A stretch of DNA of 64,000 bases, taken from the NCBI RefSeq assembly GCF_003573695.1, contig NC_039364.1, positions 234,105,656 through 234,169,655 on the forward strand. Reading direction: 5' to 3'. This stretch comes from Papaver somniferum. Taxonomy: Eukaryota > Streptophyta > Magnoliopsida > Ranunculales > Papaveraceae. The notes below the pieces were generated by a model. The model searched no databases, was not told the origin of the DNA, and saw nothing but the letters and a program-made list of their open reading frames with translations. Below are positions 45,988-59,142 of this stretch, piece by piece; position 1 is the first letter of the stretch; each line of letters begins with the position of its first letter. The position numbers and the translations under genes are program-made.

Positions 45988-46030
45988 CTACAGCAGAACA
46001 AAATTACATGTATATCAGATCTGTGTTGTA

Positions 46031-46095
46031 TGAGGCGCCAAGCCAAGCGCCTCACGCCTGGTTACCTAGGCGCGACTTAGGCGCTCTAGGCGAAC
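46031..46095. repeat. GC-rich island with GGCGC repeats
   Basis: A 65-bp GC-rich patch in AT-rich surroundings, with repeated 'aggcgc'/'gcgcctag' motifs pairing in both orientations. Similar short elements are common in plant introns; no function is evident. Confidence 0.4.
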
Positions 46096-46942
46096 ATAAA
46101 CAAAAATCCAAAGTAAATATCCTTTTTAATTACTTTCATGTACACTAAGTCATTATGCGATGTACAGGACAAAAAGAAAGAATCATTATTATCATTACTA
46201 GAACTTACATGGAAAGATTCAAACTCTCTTCTCCGTGGTTCTACATCAACTACGTTATCCCAACCTATAATATTAGTATATATCACAGAACAAAGAGAAC
46301 GAATCATTATTATCATCGTCGTGGTGACCACCTTCATTTTCTTCATCATCAATTCTCCAAAACCAGAACCATTTGTTCCTCCATTTTCATCATCATCACT
46401 TCTCCAAAACCAGAATCATTTATTCCTCTACATCTAAGACAAGGATTTGTTGGTAAACAAGAGATATATTAGGAAAGCTAGGACATAATATGAATGAAAT
46501 TTTCTATAAAAGTAATAATAAAACCAATTACTGATGAATCTTAGGAAATAAAATCTATAAAAGTAATAAAACCAATTACAGACGAATATTAGGAAATAAA
46601 AATCAATCACGTTAATCCGAATCACTTTTTATGTTCGTGATTCACGTTAGTAATAAATCTCATTGACAGTTAAATTAGGAAATAAAAATCAATCACATTT
46701 ATATCCATCAAGTTAATTTCTTAAATATTAATTTTTCTACCATATTTATTATTATACAATGTTAGCAGTAATTGATAGCATAATTCTGAAAATGGAAACG
46801 AATTCCTATCAAGTTGCACGTAATTAGAGCAATTATGCTAAATCAACTAATGAATTACTAGCATAGTGTGGCCTCTAAGCAGAATTATACAACAGACCAT
46901 ATAACAAAAACATATATTGAAAATTATGTGAGAAGTATACCT

Positions 46943-47625
<683 letters not shown>

Positions 47626-48035
47626 ACAATTCCATCAAATCAACGAACACCAAATCAAAGTAAAAAAAAAACAAACAAAACTGATAAGCAGTGCGACCAA
47701 CTTCTGCTTCATCACCACCACCACACCATCATCATCAGGAATCATTATAAGAACCAGTTGAAGTAAACCACAACGCTATTCAGAAAAATAACACTACAAT
47801 CGAAACTATTACCAGGAAAATCAAGAGATTGAAAATTCACCCTAATCCTAATATTAAAAATTAAATTTATGAAATTGAAGATGTAAGAAGATTGAATCAT
47901 ATATAATTACCCCAATGAATCCTAAGAAGTATTTCATCATTGAAAACACAGACTACCGATGAAATCGGTTATTAGCTTGAGGGTATTGATTTTTGTTTCA
48001 CCTTCTGGATCTGGATCGAGATGAAGAAATCGATT

Positions 48036-48080
48036 CTTTGAAGAAGAAGAAGAAGAAGGAGAAGAAGAAGAAGAAGAAGG
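48036..48080. repeat. GAA/TTC microsatellite
   Basis: About fourteen GAA/GGA triplets in the right part of the CACTA element. On the minus strand it is a TTC-rich tract that could lie in a 5' UTR of the captured block. Confidence 0.8.
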
Positions 48081-48524
48081 TGATGGATGTAGATGGAGAG
48101 CAAATGTTTTTAAACTTAGATTGGAAAAAAAAAACAAGAAAAATATGGATATGGAGATGAGTTCGATGTGAGATGGTGAAGAGGTAAGAAAAAATAAAGA
48201 TAAAATATAAAGACGAGTACATTGATAAAAACAAAGAAGCTCTCATTCATCCGTTCTTTTCAATAGGCAAATCGTGACCATATAAAATGTGGGGCCCAAA
48301 ATCCATTATCAGATCTGCATCGAAGGCTGAGGTTCGGTGAATCAGTAATTTTATGATGGCAAAATGATAAATATATTTTTCAATTCAGATACGGCTAATT
48401 ATCCTCTCAGAAGTTTTACGATTTTTATTAAATCAGAGACCGCTTTTACGGGTCTGCGGCCTAACTACCGTTACTAGGGGGCCTCTGATGTGGGTCGGTA
48501 AACACTCATTTTTCACTAGTGGAG

Positions 48525-50690
48525 CGAAGTAAAACGAATCATCGATCTCCAAAATGTAGCAGATTCAATGCCTGATGCATTTACCGATATCTCCAAAGTG
48601 ACGAGATCACATATACCAGCTGAAAACGTGCCTGCAAGGTTAGAAATCCCTACTACGGGATAGAGCACTCTAGATGGAGATGCTAAGCTTAAACTTGGTG
48701 GAAGTTTAGCTGAGGCAGTGGCCCCCCAAAGGAAAAGGGGGAGGCTACCTGGTTCGATCGATACTCACCCAAGGAAGAAGAGAGTGAGTAAGGCACAATC
48801 CGATCCATTTATCATCAATGCAGATAATCCTTCTCATCAAGTTGTCTCTGATTATAGTTATGTCCATGAATCAAATTGGAGGACACTCCGATGTCTGAAA
48901 TGATTCCAGAGAACAAAGAAATCTCTATGGATTATAAGAGTGCATATGTGTTGATGGAAAGATCCTTCACAAATATTGATGATATATTTGCATATACTGT
49001 TGCTCGAGAAATCATAGAGCACGATGATATCGAACCACGCTCTATAACATAATGCCAAAGAAGAGAAGATTGGTTTAAATGGGAAGTTGCAATCTAGGAA
49101 GAACTAGATTCACTGGCAAAGAGACAGGTATTTGGTGCGGTAGTGCTAACCCCACTAGGTGTAAAACCTGTAGGACATAAATGTGTATTTGTCAGAAAGC
49201 GTAATGAGAAGAATGAAGTCGTAAGAGATAAGGCTCGCCTTGTGGCGCAAGGTTTCTCACAACGCCCTGGAATTGATTATGAAGAAACATATTCTCCTGT
49301 AATGGATGTTATAACTTTCCTCTACTTAGTTAGTTTGGTAGTTTCAGAAGGACTCGAAATGCATCTTATGGATGTGGTTGCAGCATATCTCTATGGGGAT
49401 CTTGATTCAGAGATATACATGAAAGTTCCCGATGACCTTCCATTACCCGAATCAAATAACTCTAAAACACAGAGTGCATTTTCAATTAAGTTGAAACGCT
49501 CACCTTACGGATTAAAACAATCCGGGCGGATGTGGTATACCCATCTAAGTGATTATTTGATTAGGAAGGGATATACAAATAATGAGTTATGCCCATGCGT
49601 ATTTATAAAGAATACAAGTTCCGGATTTGCAATTATAGTTGTTTATGTTGATGATATGAACATAATAGGTACTCTTGATGAAATAAGAGAACCCACAAGC
49701 TATCTGAAATCTGAATTTGATATGAAATATCTTGGGAAAACTCGGTTTTGTCTAGGAATTGAACTAGAACACCGAACCTCTCGAATATTAATCCACCAGT
49801 CTGCATATGTCCATAAGATACTCAGGAAATTTAATATGGACATGGTGCACCCCGCTAGAACTCCCATGATCGGTCGAAGCTTAGATGTGAATAAGGATCC
49901 ATTTCGTCCTAAGCAAGATGACGAAGAAGTATTAGGAGCTTAAACTCCTTACCTAAGTGCAATAGGCGCATTATTGTACTTAGCACAATGTACTCGACCG
50001 GACATTTTATTCTCAGTGGACTTGTTAGCTAGATATAGCTCTGCGCCAACGCAACGTCATTGGAATGGTATAAAGAATGTATTTAGATACCTTAAAGGAA
50101 CCATTGACATGGGTTTATTTTATCCCTATGAGGACAAAAGGAGGAATGTAAAGACAACTCCCTACACTGAAACCCCAAATAATGTTTTGGTTGGTTTCGC
50201 TGATGCTGGGTACCTTTCAGACCCACATAAATCTCGATCCCAAACTGGTTATGTATTTACCATAAGAAACACAGCAATATCATGGTAATCAACCAAGCAA
50301 ACTCTCGTGGCTACCTCCACGAACCACTCTGAGATCATTGCCCTACATGAGGCAGTTCGTGAGTGTATATGGTTAAAGTCTGTCATTACACATATTCGAG
50401 GGACAAGTGGTTTGAATTCTACCACTGAAGAGCCGACATGCATTTATGAAGATAATGCAGCTTTTATCGAACAGATGAAGCAAGGATATATCACGGGTGA
50501 TAATATGAAACATATTTCACCAAAGTTCTTTTACAATCAGCAATAGTAATGTCTCTTAAACATTCAAGTCGACAAAGTACCGTCTGATGAGAATGCGGCA
50601 GACTTATTTACTAAGTCACTTCCTAAGTCCTTATTTGAAAAGCACGTAAAGAGTATTGGACTAAGTAAATTTTCCGAACTCCCTTGAACA
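48525..50690 (+). pseudogene. Copia-2 reverse transcriptase and RNase H region
   Basis: It resumes the Copia-2 pol frame right after the CACTA element: RIIDLQNVADSMPDAFTDIS, a basic linker GRLPGSIDTHPRKKRVSK, then frameshifted pieces to EHDDIEPRS (about 49020). The RVT_2 domain follows: RKRNEKNEVVRDKARLVAQG, DYEETYSPVMD, MKVPDDLPLP, SPYGLKQSGRMWYTHL and the catalytic VVYVDDMNIIG (about 49650). After a TAA at about 49940 come YLAQCTRPDILFSVDLLARY and RNase H (GFADAGYLSDPHKSRSQTGY, ICOA-like EIIALHEA block, ADLFTKSLPKSLFEKH near 50620). At least four stops interrupt it. A polypurine tract, aatcagggggaga, lies at about 50692. Confidence 0.82.
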
Positions 50691-51067
50691 CAATCAGGGG
50701 GAGATGCCGACATCGGGTGGAGTATCTGATGTTATGATGTCGATATCTAACTTGGAGTGCTGAACTCTTTTTCCCTTAACCGAGATTACTTTTTCCCACT
50801 GGGTTTTGTTACTTGACAAGGTTTTTAATGAGACGACCCAAGATTATAATTTCTCGATTAATGTTTTCTTTTCCCACATGGTTTTTCTATTCTAGGAATT
50901 TCTGAAGCAACAAGAGAAGTGGTCAGCTTTATGGAGCAACTTTACTAGGACTCAACACGTTGTACTCTTTTCCCTTCGTCAAGGGTTTGTCCCATCGTAT
51001 TTTCCTTGTCAAGGTTTTAATGAGGCAACACATTTGGAGTTCCACTTTTGAACCGCACAAGAGGGAG
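50691..51067 (+). other. Copia-2 3' untranslated internal region
   Basis: Noncoding, with repeated 'tttcccac'/'caaggtttt' motifs. It ends at a second purine tract (cacaagagggag) just before the LTR. Confidence 0.6.
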
Positions 51068-51236
51068 TGTTATAGGGCCTACGGCCCATGGATGTACGGT
51101 CCATTAGATAACTAGGGTTTTCTCCTCTTATGTATATAAAAACATTATACCTATGTATTATGTCTTCTTCCTCTTTTATCAATAAAAAAACTCCCCTTTC
51201 TCTTTTCTCTTGGTTTACCTAATTATTACTCCACAA
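51068..51236 (+). repeat. Copia-2 3' LTR (right border approximate)
   Basis: It starts TGTTATAGGGCCTACGGCCC and contains a TATA box (tatataaa, 51133-51140) and an AATAAA at about 51181. No 5' partner was found, so the right border is a guess. Confidence 0.55.
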
Positions 51237-51853
51237 AAATGTACAATATTTGAGGGTAAAACTTGTCTTTATAATAAATTAACAAGGTTAAAATAGAGAA
51301 TAATTAAATCAAATTATGTGGATCCACAACTTCTGCTTCTCAAACTTTTAAAGCTAGTGTTGAGTAGCTTTTAAAAGCAGGCCTGAAATGAAAGTGCTTC
51401 TCTCCAAAAGCACTTTGAATTAAATTTTTTACCAAACACAATTTTTGATAAAAGTTTGTTACAAAGTGCTTTTGGTTGAAAAAAAACAATCCCAAACGGG
51501 GCTATATACTAAGGGATACGACATGTTCTGGAAATAGAACTTCAATATTCAAATCCTTTCACACTCTTAGAGTTACATAGATGCCCTTGCCACACCGTAT
51601 CCATAAAAAGATGAGGTCTTGTTAAGTTCGGCCCAAATATAAAGTGATCCTAATAACCGTATCCATTAAATGAAATTTCATTGGGCCTGACGAACTCAAC
51701 AAAGGAGATCCAGATCCATACGTTGAGAAAGTAGAAATTCTCTTCAAAATAGGATTTTGAAAAACCAAATCCCTAAATTCTCTTCTCAAAATCAAACTCC
51801 CCCCGTAACCCGTGGACGGAGATTTCTTCTGTTGCTGCAAATTAATTATTAGA
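51237..51853 (+). other. upstream region of the MAM33-like gene
   Basis: It probably contains the promoter and 5' UTR. At about 51340-51505 there is a MITE-like block with inverted 'aaagtgctt' motifs ending in 'caatcccaaacggggc', a typical plant MITE-like end. I could not fix a left border or a TATA box. Confidence 0.35.
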
Positions 51854-54760
51854 ATGGCGAGAATCATCATGAAAGCTGCTTCATCTTTAACCCCAGTTTT
51901 ACTGGCATATACGAGGAAGACGCCTCTTAGAAATTACAGCAGTTCTTCATCCATCTTCAGCAACCCGCAATTGAAGAACAACATAAGCCGTAGTCTAATT
52001 TATAAACAAGATCGGCCTCTAAATCTTAAGTTGTTCTCTTCTCTCGCTGAAAATAATAAGGGACCATCCAGTTCCGATCAAATCATACGTGTTCAGGAGA
52101 AATCTGAAGATCTTCTTCACAAGGTATGTTCTTTCCTTAATTTTTCTGCTCGATTCTATCGATTGATGTTTAGGGTCCAACAAACACACATAATTTGAAC
52201 ACCTACTCGTTCCAATCTTGCCACCTACTGTCTGCAATTTATTTTTCCATCCTTACTGTGCCCAAATCAAGAAGCCTTAGATGTATCTAGTTTGATTTAT
52301 CAGAGATACTCTTGTGATGTCCTAGTGTTAAGCTGTCTTGCGAATACGTTACTAGTTAACACAAAAAATAGGATTCGTTAAAACATTTACTTTTTTCTGG
52401 CGTGTAGAGTCATAACATAGGTATAAATATGAAGGTAGAATTTGTGATACAAATAACGAACCTACCATTTTAGATTCCTTTTCTCTCAGTACTTGCATGC
52501 AACGTATATTTTGCATCTGCATGTGCTTATGCCCAACAATCATTATTGAGTATACATTTTGGGCCTAGTTCACTAGTTAAGGTGAGTATCAGCCAGTGTG
52601 TGTAGCCTACACCAGTAGATGTGAAACTCCACTTATATCTCCTCATATAGAGTTAAAGTGAGTGTTGAACACCAGAACTGCTTTGCAATAGTTATTAAGC
52701 TGTAATCAAGATCTGTATACAGCACGGAGATGATCAAATGCGATGTCTTATGCGTTTGTTAGGTGTTGTGTAGACACCAAGTGATTTTCCCTTCAAAATT
52801 GAAGATAAACCAGGAAAGCAAACGGTAACATTGACTAGAGAATACCGGGGTGATGATATCAAAGTCATAGTTCACATGCCTGCGGGTCGTTCCTCTACTG
52901 TTGAAGGCGGTGATGAATACAAGGATAGTGTAAGTGATCCACAATCCAGCATTCGCCTAGTTGTATCTCGTACGAATCTTCTCGGGACTACTTTGGAGTA
53001 CGGTGTCATTGCTTATCCAGATGACTTTTCGATAGACAGTTTCTGTATCAAGTACGAAAACGCTCCAGATGAAGAAAATATCTATTACAGAGGACCTGCC
53101 TCTGCGTAAGTACTAGAATTATTGATTGCTAGGTTTGATATTATATATGTATTCAGATTTCTATCAGTTGTTGCATTCCCTGTATCTTCTAGCATTATTG
53201 GTTTCTTATTGTGCATCTTTTGTATTTCTTCAAGGAAACTGGATAAGAACTTGCAGAAAGAATTCCACAGACGTTTGAAGATCTTAGGGATTATACCCAG
53301 CACCACCAGATTCTTACATGGGTACATGGCTAACAGGGACATGTGCTCGTCAGATTCAGCCAATTCGCCTCCTACTGATCAATCTACTCCTGAATCCATT
53401 GAAGCAACAATTATTAATGATGAAGGGATTCCAGTCCACTATGTAGTTGGTAATACTATTTAATGTTCCGATTTGTGGAACGAGTATATATATGTTTTGA
53501 ATCTTACTGAATTTATTATGGTTTATGTAGAAGTTTATAGACAAAGAGGACATCCACTTGTCAGGTACATACTATTTATGAACTCATAGAATCTAAACAC
53601 TTAAATGCTGCTCTTATTATGAATTGGTGTTTTCTTGGTTTTTATAAATGGCAGTGCTGACGATATCCGCAACAGTAGAAAGAATCCCAAAGACTTCATC
53701 TGGATTCCTTATCCACATACTCGGTAGGTATTAATTATTTTTATTGGTATCACGATCATTGTTATTGAGTCAACTAAATTATTTAGTTCTTGTGCCAACA
53801 GTAGTGAGAAGCTATTGTGGATTGAAGTTCCTAGCGAAGGTTTCTTTGCTTCCCAAAGGTATACTATTGTTTTCACTCGCATCTACTATGTTTTCTATCC
53901 TAGTTGGCCAGATGAATATTATTAGTGATAGTATGGTGGTTAGTTTACTAGGCCTTGTTTGGTAAAATATATGATTACATAACCATAAATTGATAAATGA
54001 TTTAGATATAATCATTTTTAAGATAATTTTTTCCAAACACTTTTTTTTTTCAAATAATTGATTATCTTAGAATGCAGATCTCAAAAAGGAGATGAAAGAA
54101 CAATGATTTAGAATTTTTTTAGTTTGTTGTTGTTTATTTTATCTCTCTCTTGATAGTGTAGAGAAAATAAAAAAAAAAGTTCAATTTGAGTTTTTTAGAA
54201 AAAATAATCGATTATAATAAATTTTCAAAATAACTTTTTTCTGTTTATAGATAATGGAGTTTTTCAGTTATGATTAAAATAAACAATTATTATAATAGGT
54301 ACCAAAGAAGTATAGAATCCATTATAATCTGTATAATGGATTATGAGCTGACAATCCGTTAAAATAATAGTTACAGAACAGACCCAAAGAATACAAATTA
54401 ACTAGTTTGTTCTTTAATCGTGGCAGTGAACTTCAAGAAGATGTTGAAAATGACCTTGCTGTTGGACGTGAGGAAGATTTATTGTTCCTTGATGGCGAAG
54501 ATAACAATCCTTATAGATTTTTACCTCCCAAAGATGCTTGGGATCCCCCTGTTTTCTCAGAAGAGATGGATAAAATATTGTATCCTGATCTGAAACATAT
54601 GGAAGATGTGCCTGATTATGAAAAGGCTTTGGAATATTCGAGAATTGCCCTAAAAGCACACGATGATGAGATGGATAAGATAATGTATCCTAATGGACAT
54701 CCTCCTGTTGTTGAAATGAGTGATTTAGAACTTGAACATTATCAAGTATGGCATATGTAA
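51854..54760 (+). CDS. mitochondrial glycoprotein (MAM33/p32) family protein with C-terminal extension
   Basis: Seven exons with GT-AG borders and matching phases give 436 residues: 51854-52123, 52774-53105, 53235-53449, 53531-53564, 53655-53723, 53802-53858, 54427-54760. ATG 51854 begins a Ser/Arg-rich, acid-free N-terminus (MARIIMKAASSLTPVLLAYT) typical of a mitochondrial transit peptide. The MAM33 domain spans about 75-250: DFPFKIEDKPGKQTVTLTRE, YRGDDIKV, LVVSRTNLLGTTLEYGVIAY, NLQKEFHRRLKILGI and PSTTRFLHGYM. Family members are acidic, doughnut-shaped matrix proteins that bind partners in mitochondrial gene expression and usually end soon after the FLHEYM block. This one goes on for about 170 residues, with a WIPYP-containing part (about 295), FLDGEDNNPYRFLPPKDAWD and two copies of an EMDKI[LM]YP motif. 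No stop or frameshift is seen. Function of the tail is unknown. Confidence 0.82.
53951..54385. mobile_element. MITE-like insertion in intron 6 of the MAM33-like gene
   Basis: About 435 bp, AT-rich, with imperfect inverted ends: left GGCCTTGTTTGGTAA, right complement GGGTCTGTTCTGTAAC. Such ends resemble Tourist/PIF-type MITEs. The target duplication was not resolved. It accounts for most of the large last intron. Confidence 0.5.
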
Positions 54761-55383
54761 ATTTGAGATAATTGTTACCGGCTCATGGTCATACTCACTT
54801 GAAAAGTGTTGTATGCCCAAATAATCAACCTATCCCCTCAAAAACATAGATCTAACGTGCAATTTCAGAGTGAACACATTGGGGTTTACTCGGGTGTTCA
54901 GTTACGAAAATGATTTATATCACGGGGTTTCTCGAGTGAGAGAGAAGGGTGGGATTTATTTTAAACCACCGGACCAAGAGAGCACACTCTCACTCGGTAT
55001 ACAACACCGGATCCAACCTGGAAGATTATTAAAAAAAAAAGGACCAACGTACTTGCTGGAGTGGGATGCGCTCGTTCCCTATTAGCTCTAGCTTATTTGG
55101 CTACTTTATCTACTAAACACAAAAAAGCTTTCTACTTAAGAATAAATTTCTACATACTTCATAATTTTACTGCGACACCATAAAGGTACGCATGGCGGTT
55201 TTTTAGGTTAAGATTAAGTCCTATGGCATTCTAATCTAGCATCTAGAATCGTAGCTAGGACAATCTTTTAGGTCCTATGCCAGTTCTAATCTAGCATCTA
55301 GATGCGGTGAGTGTAAAAGTAAAAGTAGACACTTACATGAAACAACAAAAAGTAGTATTAGGTTGGGCTGAATGGAACCACAC
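54761..55383. other. 3' flank of the MAM33-like gene
   Basis: It contains the 3' UTR and intergenic DNA. A 71-codon open stretch at 54870-55085 (GFTRVFSYENDLYHGVSRVR) has no supporting context. Two copies of 'tctaatctagcatctaga' lie near 55230 and 55287. Confidence 0.45.
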
Positions 55384-55483
55384 GTCGAGCTGAAGGGAAC
55401 ATTGCAACCATCTCAACCGTCGGATCAAAAGATAGAAAATTTGATCGACGACTGAGATGGTTGTGTTGTTCATTCAGCTCGAC
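55384..55483. repeat. fold-back inverted repeat
   Basis: Arms 55384-55428 and 55441-55483 are about 43-45 bp, inverted and about 85% alike (GTCGAGCTGAAGGG... against ...CATTCAGCTCGAC), separated by a 12-bp loop. It could form a hairpin RNA or be the core of a small MITE. Confidence 0.65.
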
Positions 55484-55827
55484 CAAATTCTACTTTTCGC
55501 GAGTTTGAGTCCTTTACTATCTTGTGCAATACAAAGAAACTACTATATATTGTGGCAACAAAAATAAAATTTTCTTCCGGGTAAAAGTTTCTCAGGAACG
55601 GTCATGGTCGACTTTTGAGTTATATTATATGACCATGGTTAAATAATGAACCCTTGTACAAATAGAAAAACATTATACCAAGATAGGCTGTAAAATTGGA
55701 CAAACTGATAGGCAGGTGGAAAAAATTATACAAAACATATACTTTCTAGGTAATTCTTAGAGTACCAGCACCTTCAACCCCTGAAATTTCTGATTCATTC
55801 TAATTCTTGGGGTCATTAAACTAGAGA

Positions 55828-55965
55828 CATGGTCTATGGAAATCCAGTTCTTCAGGTGAGGAAGCAGGTCCTCCATCATGAAAATCCTGCGAGATTGGAG
55901 CATGTGGTGATCTTGCAGGCACTTGATTAACTTCCATCAAGTATGGATTAAACTTGTTAAGCACC
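55828..55965 (-). other. possible terminal exon (minus strand), unidentified
   Basis: On the minus strand an open stretch reads VLNKFNPYLMEVNQVPARSP, then HAPISQDFHDGGPASSPEEL and DFHRPCL followed by TAG. The composition looks coding and a possible acceptor lies upstream, but I found no further exons and no family match. Confidence 0.25.
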
Positions 55966-57179
55966 CTCAGAATGATGAAGCAAGTTTCATGTTGGAAACT
56001 CGTTTTGTGGGATCTTTATCACTCCTCCCGACATCTTCATTCCACATTCAGTTCACCTTCACCACTTTTTCTTGTTGTGCCACATATGCATGATCAAAGT
56101 TACGTATTCACAGCCATTGAAATTGTGCGAAAACGATCAGGCAACCCTTCGGCATCACGATTATTGATGTTACTAGTTTCTTCACAGAAGTTTTATAAAA
56201 TCTTTCCATAAAAAGTATTTTTTTTTCATAAATACCATTGATTTGATTTAATGTAAACATATATAATTCCTACAAATACCATTGATTTGATTTAATGTAA
56301 ATACCATTGATTTGATTTGATTTGATTCCTCTTCATCCATCGTATACTTGGAACCACGAATTCTAACATTACTTGGTTGTGATTGTTGTGTTTATTATTG
56401 TGCTTGTTTGTGATCGTTGCGATGAGGATGCCATATTTGCTAGTTATGGAATTTATAGAGATTTTTTCTGATAGAGATTGAGTTGATACGAGTAGTTTTG
56501 TTTGAAATTAGGGAAAAGTGAGTATTGAGATGATATGAAACTGTGAAATTATGAGATAAAGATGAAGAAGGTGTGGTTTTTAAGTTTAAAGATAGGGTGA
56601 ATTTATAGGGAAATGAAAGGAATAACAGTCGTTGGATGGCGAGATTGGTAAGTAGCATTGCCGGAGTTGGATCACATGTTGGTGGATTAAACTGGCGATT
56701 TTGGGTCACACGCCAACGGTTTTAGATCACATGCATGCCGGTGTGTTTGTGGAGCCGCACAGTTTTTCATCAAGCGCGCGTTTGGTCTACTGCCGCAATC
56801 AACAAATCCTCAATTTTGTTGGTTTACCAATCAGTTTTTCATGTTTGTTGAGTTCATAGTGGGAACAAAAACAAACTTCAAATTTGTTGAGTCCATAGGA
56901 ACTGCTCTTAGTGGGCGTATGTGTCGACCGTAAAAATTGACCATTTATTTACGGCAAATACTCTAGTAAAAATTTCCATCTTGAAATAACGCCCGCAAAA
57001 AATACGGATGACTAGTGATTGATCATTAGTGGAATCCTATTAGAAAATGATTGCTAATAATAAATTATGGATAAAGGTTAATTTAGACCTATCGAAAATG
57101 TGAAAATTTAAATCTTATCTAAACTATTAGTTAACAAGCTAACATCCGATATGGATTCGTACTATTACATTAAGTTAAC
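55966..57179. other. intergenic DNA with short direct repeats
   Basis: No convincing gene. 'ataccattgatttgattt' occurs three times at 56232-56320. The open stretch at 56440-56709 on the minus strand has no recognisable domain. Confidence 0.4.
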
Positions 57180-57568
57180 ATGTTGCCGTGCAAACCTACC
57201 AGCGAATCTCATGAGGAACATAGTCAGTCGGTTTTGATAAGAAAAAGGAATCAAGATTTGGTTCCTCATATATCTCCACACAAAAAAATTGTGCATAGTT
57301 TCCCTAGAGTCCGTGTTAAAAAAAGATTACATATGTTAATTTTTATTTTTGTACGTAGGTAATAACTCTGTATTGAGGAATGATATGGTCTATAGAAGAA
57401 AATACAAACCTTCTTCAGACATAATCAAATTAGCAAACGACATGCATCAAGACTACAATTGGGCAAATGCAGTGTTACCTCCGCCGCTACTTGGCATGGA
57501 TGTTACGACAATTGACACTTCACAACTTCGGAGGACTAAAATAATTCAAGTGCGTTGGATGAGAACCT
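57180..57568 (+). pseudogene. two exon-like pieces cut by an Athila-type LTR
   Basis: The first piece (about 57180-57330) reads KPTSESHEEHSQSVLIRKRN then LVPHISPHKKIVHSFPRVRV. After an acceptor GTACGTAG at 57358, the second reads NNSVLRNDMVYRRKYKPSSD, IIKLANDMHQDYNWANAVLP and DTSQLRRTKIIQVRWM, until the LTR starts at 57569. Both are basic and look like part of one protein that I do not recognise; it could be another mobile element or a host gene disrupted by the insertion. Confidence 0.35.
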
Positions 57569-59142
57569 TGATAGACACATTTTTGTGTCTGATATAATCT
57601 CAATTGTATATATTGTTAGTGCTCGATTTTGTATTTATTATGGCCTTTTGTGTATTTGTAGGTATTTTTGGGAAAATAAGCTTTGGCGGCGAAATTGGCG
57701 CGAAAAGTGGTTTTTGTGCTCGTGGAAGAAAATTACTATACGGACACTAAATTTGGATAAGGGGTAGCCTAATTACTAAGGGGCACCTTCAGGACACCCC
57801 AAGACCACCTGCTATTCGCACCCCCACTCTGGATAAGGGGGAGGTCATCTTTAACATTTGAAAATGATTTTTGGAGGGAAAATATTGTTATTCCCTAGCA
57901 GATTTTCTATCAAAGTTTTGAACGTGTTCTAGGGCGATTCAATGGCTGATTTTTGGTAGGAAGTTGTGATATGTCCTAGCAAACACGTTGTGGGATTTTG
58001 GTTCGACCAGAATTGGCTATAATTGGCTAGATAATTCACAAGTTGAAAACAGGGAAACACGGGCAGGAAATGATATTCACGGGATTTGGAGAAGATTGAA
58101 CGTGTTATGTACGTGCATGGAAGACCCTCACAGCCTGTTGGAGCGTGAAGGAGTTAAATATGGTAATTTGGAGGCTTGAAAACGCGTGAGAAGATGAAAC
58201 AGGAAAGAAAATATTCCAAGTAAATGCCGAGTAAATATTTGGAGGCTTGAAAACGCTGAAAGAAAATATTTTCTTTCACTGCCGAGTAAATGAAGATTTT
58301 TGGGAGTAATTGAGGGAGATTCAACGAGCTGTAGGTGTATAAATAGGTTCCTAGGATCACATATATGCTTGTCGAGAGTTTGGGGAGTTAGCAGAGAGAA
58401 GAGAACGAAGAAATCACGAGTTGCAGACACCACAGTTCTGCTGCTGCACAGCTGAAGAACACGAAGAACAGACCAGCAGAGACCTTCGTTTATCAACTGT
58501 CGTAGTTCACTTTCATTTGCGGCAGTTCTTCAGCGACAGCGGAGCATCGACAACAGCACTTCAGTTCTATCGTTGTTTCGAGACTATTTCTGTGGGTCGC
58601 AATTAGCTGTTTTACTCAATTATTTTCCTTTTCATCATTTGTAAAACACTTGTGAGCAATGAATACCAATTTTGAGAAAGTTTACACAATGATGAGATAA
58701 ATCCCTTAGTCGAGGCAACGGAGGAAGCCATTGTTCCATGAAAAGTGGTATAATTCTATTTTAATTATTTCTTGCAATTATTTTACATGATTATTTGCAT
58801 AGAACTATTATAGAAAATTGATTTTTATTGAGTAGTTGTGAATTATTTTGATGGAGCATGCTGGGTTTTAAAACTTTTGATGTTTCATGCCTTGCGATTA
58901 CAACCATTACTTCAAAAATCTATTAGAGGAAAAATATTAGAATCGCTTTAAAAGAAAGAATTGCATGAATATTGATTAGAATTTATCACTTAATTGGTCA
59001 ATGGTGGAATCCAAAGTCTCGGTATTTCCTTATTGTTTTTGAAACAACTTTATTTATTTGAATCTAAAAAATCCATTTCCTTCACAAGTCTGAAAAGAAC
59101 CCATTTTTACCACTATTATTACAACCATTTGAAAAACCATCA
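57569..59142 (+). repeat. Athila-type 5' LTR (third subfamily copy)
   Basis: 1,574 bp from TGATAGACACATTTTTGTG to AAAACCATCA. It holds a TATA box (58338-58345) and is followed by the same primer site variant as 18361. A 35-bp block, 'gtaaatatttggaggctt' and its neighbours (58165-58250), is partly repeated. Confidence 0.8.

Noticed and set aside
46086..46472. Several overlapping open stretches on both strands
   Set aside because: Low-complexity His/Ile/Ser-rich readings from repetitive AT-rich DNA within the CACTA element; mutually exclusive.
48000..48246. Minus-strand frame with a long Phe run and an apparent hydrophobic domain
   Set aside because: Produced by the GAA/TTC microsatellite, so the membrane-like stretch is not evidence of a protein.
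53122..53234. Frame extending upstream of MAM33 exon 3
   Set aside because: It is intron sequence read through; the acceptor at 53233-53234 and the phase match with exon 2 define the exon.
55954..56211. Plus-strand open stretch of 85 codons
   Set aside because: No domain, and opposite to the better-looking minus-strand exon-like piece that it partly overlaps.
56440..56709. Minus-strand 89-codon frame (MTQNRQFNPPTCDPTPAM)
   Set aside because: Ser/Thr/Leu-rich with no recognisable domain, no splice context and no neighbours supporting a gene.
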